NCBI GenBank assembly: GCA_951799445.1
Contig: OX637292.1
Location: 11,163,296 to 11,227,295, forward strand
Source: Pseudisothecium myosuroides
Lineage: Eukaryota; Streptophyta; Bryopsida; Hypnales; Lembophyllaceae
Length of the DNA: 64,000 nucleotides
Direction of reading: 5' to 3'
Shown: one piece after another, positions 46,711 through 58,634 of the stretch
Layout of the letters: each line of letters begins with the position of its first letter
Numbering within the stretch: the stretch's first letter is position 1
Notes under the pieces: model-generated
Database searches by the model: none
The model's input: the letters and a program-made list of their open reading frames with translations, nothing else
Told to the model about the DNA's origin: nothing
Program-made: the position numbers and the translations under genes

Positions 46711-49595
46711 TATGCTAGATATACGATTTTGGTGGTTTTTAGTACTATTGAGTACCTTTTTCTAAAGAGCTACGGTGTCAAATTTTGTAGACTAGCTCTT
46801 CTAATAGAAATACACCTTTTCAAGAGAGGAAATTCCAAAAACATGTTTCAAATGTGTTTTGCATTGAACTAAAGTGTGCTATATTCAGATTGAATTTATG
46901 TTGAATTAGAAATGCTTTTTTAGTTCTAGCTTTGATCTTCCTAATTTGCTCTTAGTTGGCAACAATGGCCAATTTTAAAATAAACTTTTCAAGTGCATTT
47001 TTTAATTATTAAAAATAAAAATGTGGAAGTCTCATTTTCAATTAAAAAAGTTACAACCTGTGGCTCAAAATAGTACTTTGGAGTACATAAAAAGACTCAA
47101 TAATACTAGTAGGGGCTTGTAATACTTTCAATTTGCCAATGTAAATTGTTTTTATGGCAAATTAAGTATTTCCATCTGTACTTGTCATCCAATGATGAAC
47201 ATCACATGTTGTCATAATAGTAGATTTGAAACCCAATTGACCATTCAGATTTCATGTTCCATGCCCCAATAGTATTGAAGGTGGCTCGTAGTACAAAAGT
47301 ATTAAAAGGCTGAAAATAAAAAACGCAACTAGTATAATTGTTTCTTGCAATCATCCTTGTGGCAAAAGCAACTCTCCACATCATTCCTTCATGGATGAAA
47401 AATAATCCTAGGTAACCTTAATCAACAACAAGTTTCTACTAGGGGAGTTTGTCCCAGTAGAAAGTTGCCCGGAAGCCCCTGAAATTTGGGCTCTCTTATA
47501 AAACATTCTTGTCTTATCTCAACCATGCACTTTCCTTGCAACTCGAAATGACGTTGTGGCATACAATAAATGCGTTCCACACTTTCAAGACTTTTGTATG
47601 TTGCTCCCTATAAGGTAGGAACATCTATTTTCCTCCATGTCCCAAGACCCGTTCCTTGCAAAAGTCCTCGAATCCGCTTGTTTGGCGCTAGCTGTGGTCA
47701 AGTGTTTTTCATTGCACGGGTTTAGGTGCATTGATGGGTATCAACTTGTACAACTTGGTTTACAGCATCCTTCTTCAGAAATTATTGTCGAGGCTTGAAA
47801 TAGATGGTTTTCGAATGCTACGCAAAGTAGATTTAGTGTAAAAAAATGCAGTGTTTTTGAACTTGGCACCTTGGCGGTTAGAATTTAGATCATGACTATT
47901 GTTTTTAAGCGGCTTATAGGCATGGTGAGATTTTGGAAAAGATGGCTTTTGATACAAGTGGAAGGAGCTTGGAAGATTTGTTACACGTGTTTCCAAAATA
48001 AATGCAAAATTAAATGGCAAGTTGCTAAAGGTTATATATGATTAAAAAATTGAAAGATTAGTGAAGCAAATGTTGGGAAAAGATATACAATGGTTGTTAA
48101 TAGACAAGCTATAAGTTATATCGTTAGTGTCATTAAATTGACAATATTTAGAAATTGTCAAACCTTTTAGAACATATGTACTGAGAAACAGAAATCCACA
48201 CTTCCACTACATTTAGACTTACACCTATGTACGTACAAATTACAATTGTTGGCATTGGAGCAGCATCACTGGAACAAAATTGGCGTATGTTATTGTGAAG
48301 TTGAAATTGAATCCTATCAAAGTTGTGCACAATATAGCATTTTTTGCATGTTGATTGAACTTTTGGAAACAACATGCATGTTGAAAAAAATAATATAAGC
48401 GTAAGGTATGTGCATTTTCTGTTCATAAAGATCACTCTCTATCTTTGATTTCAATCTGATGCACATTGCAAAGACTGCATAGCTCTTAATTTTTGTATGG
48501 GAATGCTCAGAGTTGGGAGTTCATGAGGTGGTTAGTTGTGAGTCAGTTTCATGAGGTGCGACCAACTCAAGTGACGTTGTTCTTTGTAAATTGGTGAATC
48601 AGCCATCTTTGAAGATCAACAATTGGAGAGGAAGTTCAGAGTTTTGCACCAAGACTTCATAGTCATTAGGTGTACATGGGTGATTTCTGAGTTTGTAGTA
48701 GAGCTTTCAGTTCATAGTAGAGTTACGAGGTTCTAAAATGATCGCATGAGACTATTGCTTTGCTACTGTCAATTGTGATTTGGAAGTCGGAGCTGGACAT
48801 GAGTTCTCAGATATGAAACTGGAGCAATGCTGCAAGCGCATGTAAAAAGGGTTTGGCTGATCATTGATCAAGCCATGCCAGGCCCTATTGTACATGTCTA
48901 AGGTAATTTCAAAGTTGTAATTTCATGATTGTGCACTTGTTTCAATGCTGTTGAAATTTCATCCAATGCATCAGGCCAGAGAATTCAAGTTTGGCAACAT
49001 ACAGCCACAATACACTCATCCAAAGTTTTCCTATAGTGATACTGATGGTGAGATTAGAAATGAGTTTGACATTAGTGCTAGCGACAATGAAGGCCTAAAG
49101 TTCTTTTTGCATGATACTGTGCCGCGCATATGTATGAATCTTAGTAGTAAATGTCGACGACGTTCTTCTGGATCCACAGTGATGAGTGAGATGGATGGGG
49201 CCATGGTGCAAACAACAACATTTTTGTCGCTTCAACACCTCTAGAATTCATGCGCATCACAGTCAACCAAGGAGGTAGCCATCTTCCTCTACAACTTTGA
49301 AACAGAAGATTCCAAGTTGCTCGTGTGCCTTTGAGAAGAGATTGAAGCCCAAGAGTGCACGCCGCATCTACATCATAGAGGGTGCTGTCATTTGCAGGCG
49401 AATTCACAGGAGCTGTACTTAGGGATTCAGTTGCCTACTAAGATCCATGGGCATGGGAAGTGGCCGCTACTTGATTATGAATTGCAGCCATTGCCGGGAC
49501 GTGCAAGGAACTTGGGCAAGTTGCCTCTTCATAGTATTACCAATGGTCAGGCCCAAGCTTGCCAAGCAAGTGTATAGTCATGGTCAAAAAGGGCA
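46711..49595. other. AT-rich intergenic, no gene recognised
   Basis: Several frames of up to 99 codons exist (for example 48945-49244), but none carries a domain I recognise. The right part may belong to the pogo relic that follows. Confidence 0.4.
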
Positions 49596-50712
49596 TGGAC
49601 TAGATTGTGGAGCAATGAGCAATTGAAGCGGTCAATGCAAGTAGTTGAAGAAGGGATACGCATTCGGACAGCTAGTGAGATGTACCGTATCCTTGTGTTG
49701 TCGTTACGCGACCATTTATATGGTTTGACAATTGGTCGCAAGAAGGGTGGAAAAAGTGTGCTCAAGCTTCTTGTGGACTGGATGATGAGGCTTCAAGGGT
49801 TCGGGCATTCAATCACACTTTCTACATTGCATTTGAAAGTTGCTAAAATTTGCAAGGGCATGGAGATCTCTTTCAAAGAGGGCATTCTGGAAAGGAGTTG
49901 ATTACAATGGTGGAGGTGTAGGCACTCCAAACTATCTTTGAGGGCGGCGCAAATTCTGGAGACTTCGCGAGCTTGTGGTTTATGTGAGAAGAATACAAAG
50001 TCATTTTATGATAATCTAAGGTATTTGTATAATACACATGTCTATACTCCTGACAGGGTGTGGAATTATAATGAGACGGGTGCACAGGCTGGGGGTAACA
50101 GAAGAGCTATGGTTTTGGCACGTCGAAAAACATGCTTGGTCTACCAAATCAACGAGAATGGCTTTCCGTGCTTGTGTGTATAAATGCTGCAGGTCAAGCC
50201 ATTCCAAGTTTTTACATCTTCAAAGGAAAGAAGATTCGCCATGATTATCTCACGGAGTGTGAAGGTGGGGCCGCCATGGTTATGTAGTCAAAGGCATGGA
50301 TGACTGCATTTTTGTTCTTGAAGTGGATTTCTCATTTTGTTAAATGTATTTGATCCTTTGGTCGTGTATCTACAAAGCGCAAGTATTTATTAATCCCTGA
50401 TGGGCATGTTTCACATGCATCAATAAAGATAGTGTAGGCGGCTAGGCATCACTATATTGATTTGGTCATGCTCCTGTTACACACATTGCATGCCTTGCAA
50501 CCCCTTGATGTCTACCTCTTCAAGCCATTCAAGACGGCGTTTAAAGCTTACAAGGATTTGTAGACATACAGGTTGGCGAGGGCGGCCGCAAGAAAAGAGA
50601 ATTTGGCCCAATCGATCAGTCTAGCATTGAGAAGGGTGCTTACTGTGGAGATATTAATTACAAAGGGCTTCCAGATTACTAGAATTTTTCCATTGGACCG
50701 CACAACTATGGC
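49596..50712 (+). pseudogene. dead pogo-type (DDE_1) transposase
   Basis: Coding text survives in pieces across shifted frames. A helix-turn-helix part (EEGIRIRTASEMYRI, LRDHLYGLTIGRKKGG; 49605-49760) is followed by a CENP-B-like second DNA-binding part (GFGHSITLSTLHLKVAKIC). Then comes the catalytic domain with NTHVYTPDRVWNYNETGAQA (first acidic position read as Asn), INAAGQAIPSFYIFKGKK, LLIPDGHVSHASIKIV and HALQPLDVYLFKPFKTAFKA. At least two stops and two frameshifts interrupt it. Pogo-like elements use TA targets and CAGTAGAACC-type ends, as in the MITE at 44272-44464. Confidence 0.85.
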
Positions 50713-50924
50713 AACAAAGATGGGCCCTTTGTTGTGAGGTTTTGCTGCCTATCCAAAAAAGTACGGGGCTCCTGGTTGGTTGGTTGTGATAAATGTTTGT
50801 GAAAGTGAAGAAATGCCAAAAGACTAAAGAACCCTATAACCAATATCTAATCCAATCACAAATGCCACAAGTAACTAGTTTCTAGCAATCTTGTCAATAA
50901 CGCTATTGCTTTAGGGTGATTGCA

Positions 50925-51100
50925 AGAAATATCTGTCTTATTTTCCATCACATATTTAGAGCGGAAGTTGTTTTATGCCATAAGTATTGCAAAAATGATT
51001 GAATGAACATGAAATTCAGAACTAAGCTTCCTATAGCTATAGAAAATGTACTTGAATTATTTCAATTTTTTTAAAATTAATTCAATAGGTGAAATTGAAT
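50925..51100. repeat. dispersed repeat shared with 46540-46710
   Basis: Second copy of the ATTGCAAAAATGATTGAATGA repeat, diverged by substitutions and a small insertion. Confidence 0.6.
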
Positions 51101-51271
51101 TTTGATTATATGTCATACATATAGTTTTGGTTGTTTTTAGTACTATCAAGTACCTTTTTTGACGAGTTACATTGTTAGATTTGGTAGGCTAGCTTTTCTA
51201 ATAGAAATATACCTTCTTAAAAGAGGGAGTTCCTAAAACATGTTCCAAGTGTGTAACAACCTATATTTTTT

Positions 51272-51367
51272 ATAACAACCTGTATTTTTATGTCAACAAT
51301 GACATCCATTATAACATCAAGATGTTACAGTGGAAGTCATTGTTGACATAAAAGTACAAGGTGTTAT
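51272..51367. mobile_element. 96 bp foldback element
   Basis: Almost the whole segment is one inverted repeat. ATAACAACCTGTATTTTTAT pairs with ATAAAAGTACAAGGTGTTAT, and the arms continue inwards to AACATC/GATGTT with a two-base loop, roughly 44 of 50 positions pairing. A truncated extra copy of the left end (GTAACAACCTATATTTTT) precedes it. It may be a MITE or a small-RNA hairpin. Confidence 0.75.
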
Positions 51368-53016
51368 ATTTGACATCACCTATAATCCGTCAATTTAGAC
51401 ATAAAAAAATCTGGTTTCTTATAGTAGCATATCTATGAATCTATGATGGAAGAAAAATTTGCGTGAAAAGAAGAACTAGTGCATGCAAAAGCTGCAAAAC
51501 AAGAGCTCCGAGAAGTAAAAAAAGAGGCAGCTAAAGGAGGAAAAGGAGTTAGAGAATAATAAACTCAAGGAAGAATGTGCACAAAAAAAGACCTTTGACA
51601 AGATATGGACACCATCTGCCATTGCAAAGTATAGATAGCAACTCCACGACCATATCCGCTCCAAGGAGCCAACTCTTTATAGGCACCATTTTTAGGATTT
51701 CCACCCTAGATTTGCAAAGACAATCAACGCCTTGTAATTGAACAATGACGTGTGAAGAGGAGAAAAAAAGATGCAATTCACATGCTTGGTTCAAAGGTGC
51801 CAGAGTGGGCTCATAAGCCAGGAGCTCACTATGGATTTGAATTACAAGGGCCCAGGCCCAAAGTCCGAGTTGGTTGAAGACCTCGCAAGTTGCCCTTCAT
51901 CTTTTCTTGCGGCCATTTCCTGGGGGGGGGGGTGACTTAGAAAAATTTAGCTTGTTACGTGTGACCATAGATATCAGACATTTTAATCATTACTCCTAAA
52001 TTTTTGAAAAATATTTGAGAGAATATACATTATAGAAAAAATAGGTTAATCACAATTACAATAAATATATGGACATATATAATCTCACCAATTTGTTTTT
52101 TTTAGATCTAATGAAATAAAAGTATCTTAGGTTGGGGCTATGAGTAGGATTTGTATTTTCACTAGCTACTGTACTAATATACCATAAAGTAAAAGTATCC
52201 TAGGCTAGAGCTATGATTAGGATTTGTATTTCCACTAAGGTTTGTATTGAAAATGGATGGATGAATGTGGTGGTTTTTGAGTCATTTCTTCAATGTGGAT
52301 GAATCTCAAAAAATTTGGCTTGTTTTGCTTCGGTTGTCTCTCTCATTTTAGTAGGGTTTGTTTTGTGGCAAATTAAATTTGTGTCGCATTGAGTTATGTG
52401 TATCGAAATCATGTGAAGATTGTGGTGCAAATGAAGGCTGTGTTATATGTTGCATTCTAGTTGATTTGTTATTCTATCTTGGTGTTTTATGTTGTTTGCG
52501 TACAAGAGTCACATTCATTGTAGACACTAAATATGTTTTGAATTCCTATGCAATGGCATTTACATATATGATAACCTCTATGTGTCTACAACCCTCATTT
52601 GTAACTCACTTTGTTAAGTGTTTAGCAATGTTCTATGGTATCATTGATATTACGTATTTTGTAGTACTTTGTTATTTATAAGGTATAATTTTGTTACATA
52701 TAGGATGTTTTAATTCAAGATCCTTTGATTATAATAAAGTAATGGTATAAAAATTTGGCCTTCAAATCATTCAAATTCAAAGTAAGTGTATGGTACACCC
52801 CCATAAATAATATCCCATGGTCACATGTGATATACAAACCCCCTTAAGAGTCACCCCCCCCTCATGGGCCATTTGGAGAGGACGTGGGGGCAATAAATTC
52901 AAGCATCCATGTAGCATTGCAAGGGCCAACAACTGCCACAATTCCAACAATTGTGCCGCCCTCTCACATGTCTAGGATTATTGACTCTCCTATCTCCCGC
53001 CATTAGCAACCACATC
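51368..53016. other. AT-rich intergenic, no gene recognised
   Basis: A Lys/Glu-rich stretch near 51440-51560 could be the tail of a transposase but is full of stops. A 107-codon frame (52358-52681) is Cys- and Phe-rich and shows no domain. Runs of G (51925-51934) and C (52853-52861) are present. Confidence 0.4.
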
Positions 53017-53309
53017 ATTAGATGAGATTTTAGCCCTGTGGAGGGCTATGTGTTCCCAGCCTGTGGGAAATGCTGAATTTAGGGCCGCGGCAGCTCGCTG
53101 ACGTGGCCGAGCGATTGCCACGTCGAAAAAAAAAATTCAAAAAAAAAAAATGAAATTTTTTTTTCTGATTTTTTTTTCATTTCAAGACTAAAATTTTTTT
53201 TTTTTGAAATTTTTTTGTCGGGAACAGCCGTTCCCTGAAACTGCGGAAGGGGACCAGCGTCGGGAACGGTCTTGAAACGGCCCTCCTGACCCCCCAAAAC
53301 CCATCTAAT
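53017..53309. mobile_element. GC-rich TIR element, copy 2 (293 bp)
   Basis: Same family as 46233-46467, with ends ATTAGATGAGATTTTAGCCC and AAAACCCATCTAAT. The central A/T tract is expanded to over 100 bases, which explains the length difference. Confidence 0.7.
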
Positions 53310-54636
53310 GCAAAATCATTTCTCTTCACAAACATACTAGAATTGTAATTTTGTTTCTATTAGATGTATGAGTTGTATCCCTAAGTAGCTCACTTCAGTT
53401 TTGTAGACAAGTTCAGGAAGGATTTGTTGTAGTGTAGGAAAGAGCTCGTATCGGCTATCATAATTTTGCATATAAAGCTAATTAAGTACCTCAAATATTT
53501 ACTCTATTGAGCATTGATCAGATGATAATCTATTTTGAGCAAATTGAAGATGCTAATCCCTCTAAGTCGCAACTAAAATTTTGCCCTGCAAGATTCACAA
53601 CATTGGACAAGAACTTTTAAATTTAGTGAATCAAAGTAAAAATCATATGTCACGAACCTCATGCAAAGGTCTTCAGTGCCATCTTGCTGCATATAAGAAT
53701 TGAAATTCCTTTGCGCCGCGTCTACGTCAAATATTGTGTCTTCATTGTGCCATATACAAAAGCATGGTAGTTCAATGTCTACATAATGATTTTCTACTGT
53801 AGTGGACAAATTTTACAAAGATGTTAAAAGAATGTACCATAGAAGAAATGAAACAAAATTTACCACTTCATTAAAATCATTACCATTTGCCTAAGTGGTA
53901 AAGTCCGTTTCAATAGCACAGATTCATTGTTTTCTACACATGTAGCATGAAAAACTTGGATTTCAAGTTGACTTCCTTATTTTGATAGTTTGCAATGTTG
54001 AAACCCTACTTGCCTTGTATAGAATTCCATAATTTCTAAGCAATTTATTGTACCTTCCGAATGCAAGCACTTAGGGTTGGGATTTTGTATAAGACTCAGT
54101 GTATAGACAAGAACGAGGAGCCAATCTAATCGGAATGTAGAGAAGGAGTCCAATAAAGGTAGACCTTTGTACAAAGAACAACGAGGAGCCATTCTGATTG
54201 GGCTTGGACTTGAAGCATATGTCCACAGCCATGAGTATTTGGATGCGCACCATTTTGAGCCAATGCATTGTGGCTGAATGGGCCACTTGGTGCATTGATT
54301 GGCATCCAAGCTCCAACAACCAAGCGGTTTTGTAGTTGTTAACATTTGCTGCATGCAAAAGTCTGTGGATTATATGTGAGCTTTGTTTGGAAGTGGGACC
54401 CTAGAGCGCTGACAATAGGGGCTTCCCAACTTTCCACTTTGATTGAACTTCCTAAAAGCAAATTTTGAAATGCAAAACTATTTTTTTTTGGGCATCTCCC
54501 ACTCTCTCATTTGCCTTCAATTCTATCCATTTGTTTTCCACACCGGCTTCATGGTCTGCTTAGTATGGCTTAAATGGACAGTTATAGGTGCTGCCACCTC
54601 AGTCTGAAGCCGGCCTTACTTGGATTTAGGACATCA
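53310..54636. other. intergenic, no gene recognised
   Basis: A minus-strand frame set at 53977-54358 is open in two frames at once, which argues against real coding. No domain recognised. Confidence 0.4.
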
Positions 54637-54690
54637 ATGTAGACATGGCAGGAAATAATCCGACGTGGCAGTCTATGCCCGTTTGGAATA

Positions 54691-54710
54691 TGACGTGTCC
54701 TAATGACGTG
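54691..54710 (+). promoter_or_regulatory. paired TGACG (as-1-like) motif, copy B
   Basis: TGACGTGTCCTAATGACGTG, one base different from copy A at 36489-36508, with the upstream CGACGTGG core also kept. Confidence 0.4.
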
Positions 54711-55054
54711 GATATCACAAGAAATATTGTACGTGTGAATGGGTTCGACCACAGGGTCATCGTTCTCCCGCTTGCAAACTCAAACTCGCTGTTCAATTTC
54801 GAGCCCTTGTTTTCAGATCCCTACTCTGCAGCAATGTCGCCGTCTGTTTGATGAGTTGCATCCCGACTAGGTTGCACAGTAATTAAATCTGGTGAACATG
54901 TTTCATTTCTTGCGGTTCTGACTCGCGAACACTCTTTAGACGCTCTTTGCCATTGCCGTGAACTTCTTCCTCACCAGTGCGAAAGGCGCAACCTCCTTTC
55001 ACATTGGAAGTGGAGCCATGTGCAAAGCTACTGGACCAATTTCAGAATAACAAT

Positions 55055-55261
55055 ATGCCTGCGCGCCAGGAAGACTCTGATGCCGTGATCATTTGTTTCC
55101 TCATTCTATATTTCATCCTTCACGTTATCTTTTGGAGAAAGGTTTCTGCAAGATTCTTCAGCAGTCACAATTATGCTGAATTGAGCTCTTGCGTGGTTCT
55201 ATACTGGCTTTCATCATATCTGATTTGGATCGCACTTCAAGAGCTTTACAGAGGACAGTGA
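55055..55261 (+). CDS. small membrane protein, copy B unit
   Basis: 68 aa from ATG at 55055: MPARQEDSDAVII, hydrophobic segments at about residues 9-25 and 44-62, ending LQELYRGQ. It aligns with the unit-A frames over the hydrophobic part. Near the end, two bases are missing relative to the EPDSE-type tail, so the acidic tail is replaced by a short YRGQ end and an early TGA. It lies 186 bp upstream of the PME-B start, the same arrangement as in copy A. Function unknown; coding status rests on frame conservation among relatives. Confidence 0.45.
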   Translation: MPARQEDSDAVIICFLILYFILHVIFWRKVSARFFSSHNYAELSSCVVLYWLSSYLIWIALQELYRGQ

Positions 55262-55447
55262 GGACTGATACTTGCCAAATGTTCTAATTAATCGTTTCTC
55301 TTCGACATCTCCGGAACTGTGTGGTGGTATGACATTGTTTAGTTGCATGCTCATTAGCAAGCCCTCTCAAAATTTTTAAGTAAGACTTAGAAGCGATCTC
55401 GCAGATGTAGTCGGGACCGTTATTGACAACGTGAGTAGTTATTAGCT

Positions 55448-57953
55448 ATGGTCAGACTTACGGCATGTCTAGAGTTGTGCAGCCTTAGTACTTCCATTGT
55501 CCTGCAATTATTACTATGTTTCTTCGCGTTATGCACAGCCATCGTTGGTTCTCCGGCACTTGAAATTTGGCCTCAGAGTACTGTTAGCCAATCGCTCGAC
55601 TACCAGAATCTCGAGGTGAACGATGCACACTACTACCCGAGGAGGGAAACCTGGGCCACAAGTAGGCACAACCGACGTACACCTACTTTCGGTGAGGCTT
55701 TGATGTCCATTTTCAAGAATGCAGACTATGGCGATAATGCAATCCTCGTTGTCGGCCAAGACGGCTCTACGCCGTATCGCACCGTTCAAGAAGCTGTGGA
55801 TCAGGTGCCAGAGAATAACACGAGGCGGACCACCATCTATGTCACAACGGGAGTTTATACGTACGTGTATTTTGAAGCGATTTCATCCTTCTGTCGTTGT
55901 TTTCTTGAACTTCTTGATTTCATTTGATGCTGGCATTGTAGGTGACTGACAGAGACTTTGCGAAAATCGATCGGTTCTGAAAATAATAATCCGTAATGAC
56001 ATTGCATTGCGTAGGGAGAAGGTCGTCTTTCCTACAAACAAGCCGTACATCACTTTACAAGGAGAAGGCAGCAACCGAACGATCATCACCTGGAACGACA
56101 CTGCAGCCTCTGCGGGGACTCTGATGAGTGCCTCGGTTGTGGTGGAATCCGACCATTTCATAGCCAGGGACATCTCGTTCCGGGTAAGTGCGGAATTGGA
56201 TTGCCTCTGACTATCTTTCCTTTCGAATCGTTCACGTACTGCCGAGCCTCACAAATTTTAATGAGGTGCGAGTCGCTTGCAAAAATTATGCGCATCTAAG
56301 AAACTGGTGTGATTTTCGCCACTCTACAATCTGGTTACTGAATGTTTCGGGTGTCCACCAATCTTGAGAAATATTGCAAGTGAAATATGGAAGCTCTCAA
56401 ATGCAAGAATATTCTTGAGTAGTCCATTTGTCGCCTCTGGCAAACTGATCCAACAATGTAGTGTGACCTTTAAGAAGAAGACGAATCCCAGAAGGTCGTC
56501 CACTATAAATAATCTGAAGTAGTACAGGCTACCTAAGTAATTGCAAGCAGCAAGCGCTAGATCCTTACTCTTATTTTCATGGCCTCACGCTTCTGCGAAG
56601 CCACGACATGAAGGAGGGCACTGTGATAGCGGGGAGAGGTTCTCTATCCTCCACTTAGGGTGTTAAATGTACGCTGAGGAACTTTGCTAAGGCCGCTGCT
56701 CCATGCGCGTGGGGCACACATAACCGAACTGACCACGCCGAAGAGAGCGCAAAACTCAGTTTTCGTCTTCACTCACAGTCTATCGTGTGTGTTCTTTCAA
56801 CTGCAGAACTCTGCGGGACCCCCGGTGGCAAATCAAATGCACAAGCAAGCAGCGGCATTCCGCATCTCGGGTGACATGGCCTTTCTGTACAGGTGCAATT
56901 TCTATGGTCACCAAGACACGTTGTACGACCACTCCGGTCGACACTACTATTTCAGATGCTTCATTGAAGGCTCGGAGGACTTTGTATTCGGTGTCGGTCG
57001 GTCGCTCTTTGAGGTGAGTACTCTCTTCCTTAACCATGGTCAAATTACTTTGTACTTGTTTTTTATAATTCAATCCCTGGCAGATTGATTGGGATGCAAT
57101 TTCGAGTAGGGCCTCATCTGGTTCCATGGGTTTGAAAAAGGAATCCAGTACTATGGGTGAAAAGTGGGGCTAACATGAGCTGCAGTCACCTGGCAAACAA
57201 CTCGTTCTACCACTGTGCCGTTGCGCTTAGCGTCCAATTCTTCGTCATTGACCACTAGATTGTACGTGTGCACCGATCTATCGCGGACGCAATTCTGTAT
57301 TTCCACGAGACAGAGTGATATGAATTTGTACTGTTGTTACCAGATGTGCTGGTTGCATTCAATTGCTCACGGCGACGGGGGCGCGCTGGTAGCTCAAGGC
57401 AAGTACTACCCTGGCAGCATCATGGGAGAATCAGGATTCTCATTCCTACGCTGCATTATCACGGGCTCCGGAAGGCCATACCTGGGCCGTGCATGGGGAC
57501 AATATTCTACTGTGGTTTACTCCCACTGCAAAATGGATGTCAATATTAACACGAAAGGTTGGTATGACTGGGGCTTGCAAGAGCGAGACAGGTGCGTGTT
57601 CGCTTCCTGGGACCAATGTACGTGTTTGAAGCTGATATTCTAAGACGAGGTTTCTCCTCTTTCCTGCGGACCAGATGAGATCGTCTAAGCAATTTTTCTT
57701 AAACATCTATGAATTAAACCCTTTGCAAATTATACCTCCGGTATGGTCTATCGTGGAAGTCAATGCATTACCATTGCCGCCAGCTGACCTCTGACCTAAT
57801 TTTACTTGTTTATGCAGAACTGTCTACTTTGGGCAGTACAGGTGCACTGGAAGAGGAGCCAATACCACCGGTCGAGTTTATTGGGCCAGAGAGTTGACGG
57901 ACGCAGAAGCTCAACCTTTCTTAGGTGTCGGGTTTATAGATGGTCCGTGGTAG
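55448..57953 (+). CDS. pectin methylesterase, copy B
   Basis: Five exons: 55448-55860, 56015-56183, 56807-57013, 57344-57591, 57818-57953; 390 aa, one residue longer than copy A (an extra Leu in the signal peptide). Exon structure and flanking introns match copy A. It has a signal peptide and a pro-less PME domain. Motifs GVYTEKV, KQAAAFR, GHQDTLY, EDFVFG and [10 protein letters not shown] are present, with both catalytic Asp residues (231 and 252) and the substrate-binding Arg (312) intact. The first donor reads TATAC|GTACGTG where copy A has TACAG|GTACGTG, giving Thr for Arg at the junction residue. The stop is TAG, directly followed by the GACTCCATC sequence that marks the empty MITE site. 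Likely the functional member of the pair. Confidence 0.95.
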
Positions 57954-58224
57954 ACTCCATCTGTAGCTGTTACACGGCAAATGCCCGCTGAAGGATGCAC
58001 GATTTCTTAGCCGAGCTAGCTTACCACTGAGCATGGACGATTCAAGGCTGAAGCTCGTAAAGCAAACTAGCTGGAAGACATGAAAGAGATGTTAGACCTA
58101 ATCCAGGGACCTAATCCAAGGCTTATCACACCAGGATGATCAGATAGTCGCTAGATCAAATTTTTGAGTATATGCATTCAGCACTCAACTATCTCCAAGG
58201 AGACCGTGGTCAAAACTTTTAAAA

Positions 58225-58315
58225 AACCTTTCCAATTTGCAATTCATAAATTCATAAACTTTTCACAATTCATAAATTCATAATTCATAAACCTTTCACA
58301 TTTCATAAATTTGCA
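58225..58315. repeat. AT-rich CATAAATTCATAAA low-complexity repeat
   Basis: AATTCATAAATTCATAAAC and variants repeat irregularly about five times at the right edge of segmental copy B. Confidence 0.7.
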
Positions 58316-58634
58316 CTACTCTGTTCATGATCTGACCTGTAAGGATGTAGCTAGGAACAGACATTAAATTCTTCAACTCACGAACCGAGAGCATGAAAGC
58401 TCAATTTCATTTACATGAAAAAGGCAGTGTACACGATGACAAATTGCAACAATGTCACATTATTCCGAGCGCGTCCAGCATGTCGGACTCTACCTCGCCC
58501 TCGGCAGGTCAGAGCATCCACCGCAAGGACAGGTTTGTTTCTCCGAATCAGCAAAATCTAACGTTACATACACTTGCGTCAGGAAAAGAATGCTGATGCA
58601 ACTTATTCTTCAATCTCCTCGTCTTTCCAGTTCC

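Larger units (their letters stand above)
54637..58225 (+). repeat. segmental duplication, copy B
   Basis: Second copy of 36436-40840, same orientation, carrying one small membrane-protein ORF and one PME. It lacks the MITE and the extra small-ORF unit, so it represents the simpler arrangement. Its right edge runs into an AT-rich CATAAATTCATAAA-type repeat (58225-58315). Confidence 0.95.

Noticed and set aside
53876..53950. possible tRNA-like stretch (CTAAGTGGTAAAG...)
   Set aside because: No cloverleaf arms or T-loop could be formed.
53977..54358. minus-strand frames of 95 and 125 codons
   Set aside because: Two frames are open at once and neither shows a domain. I considered a PPR fragment and could not support it.
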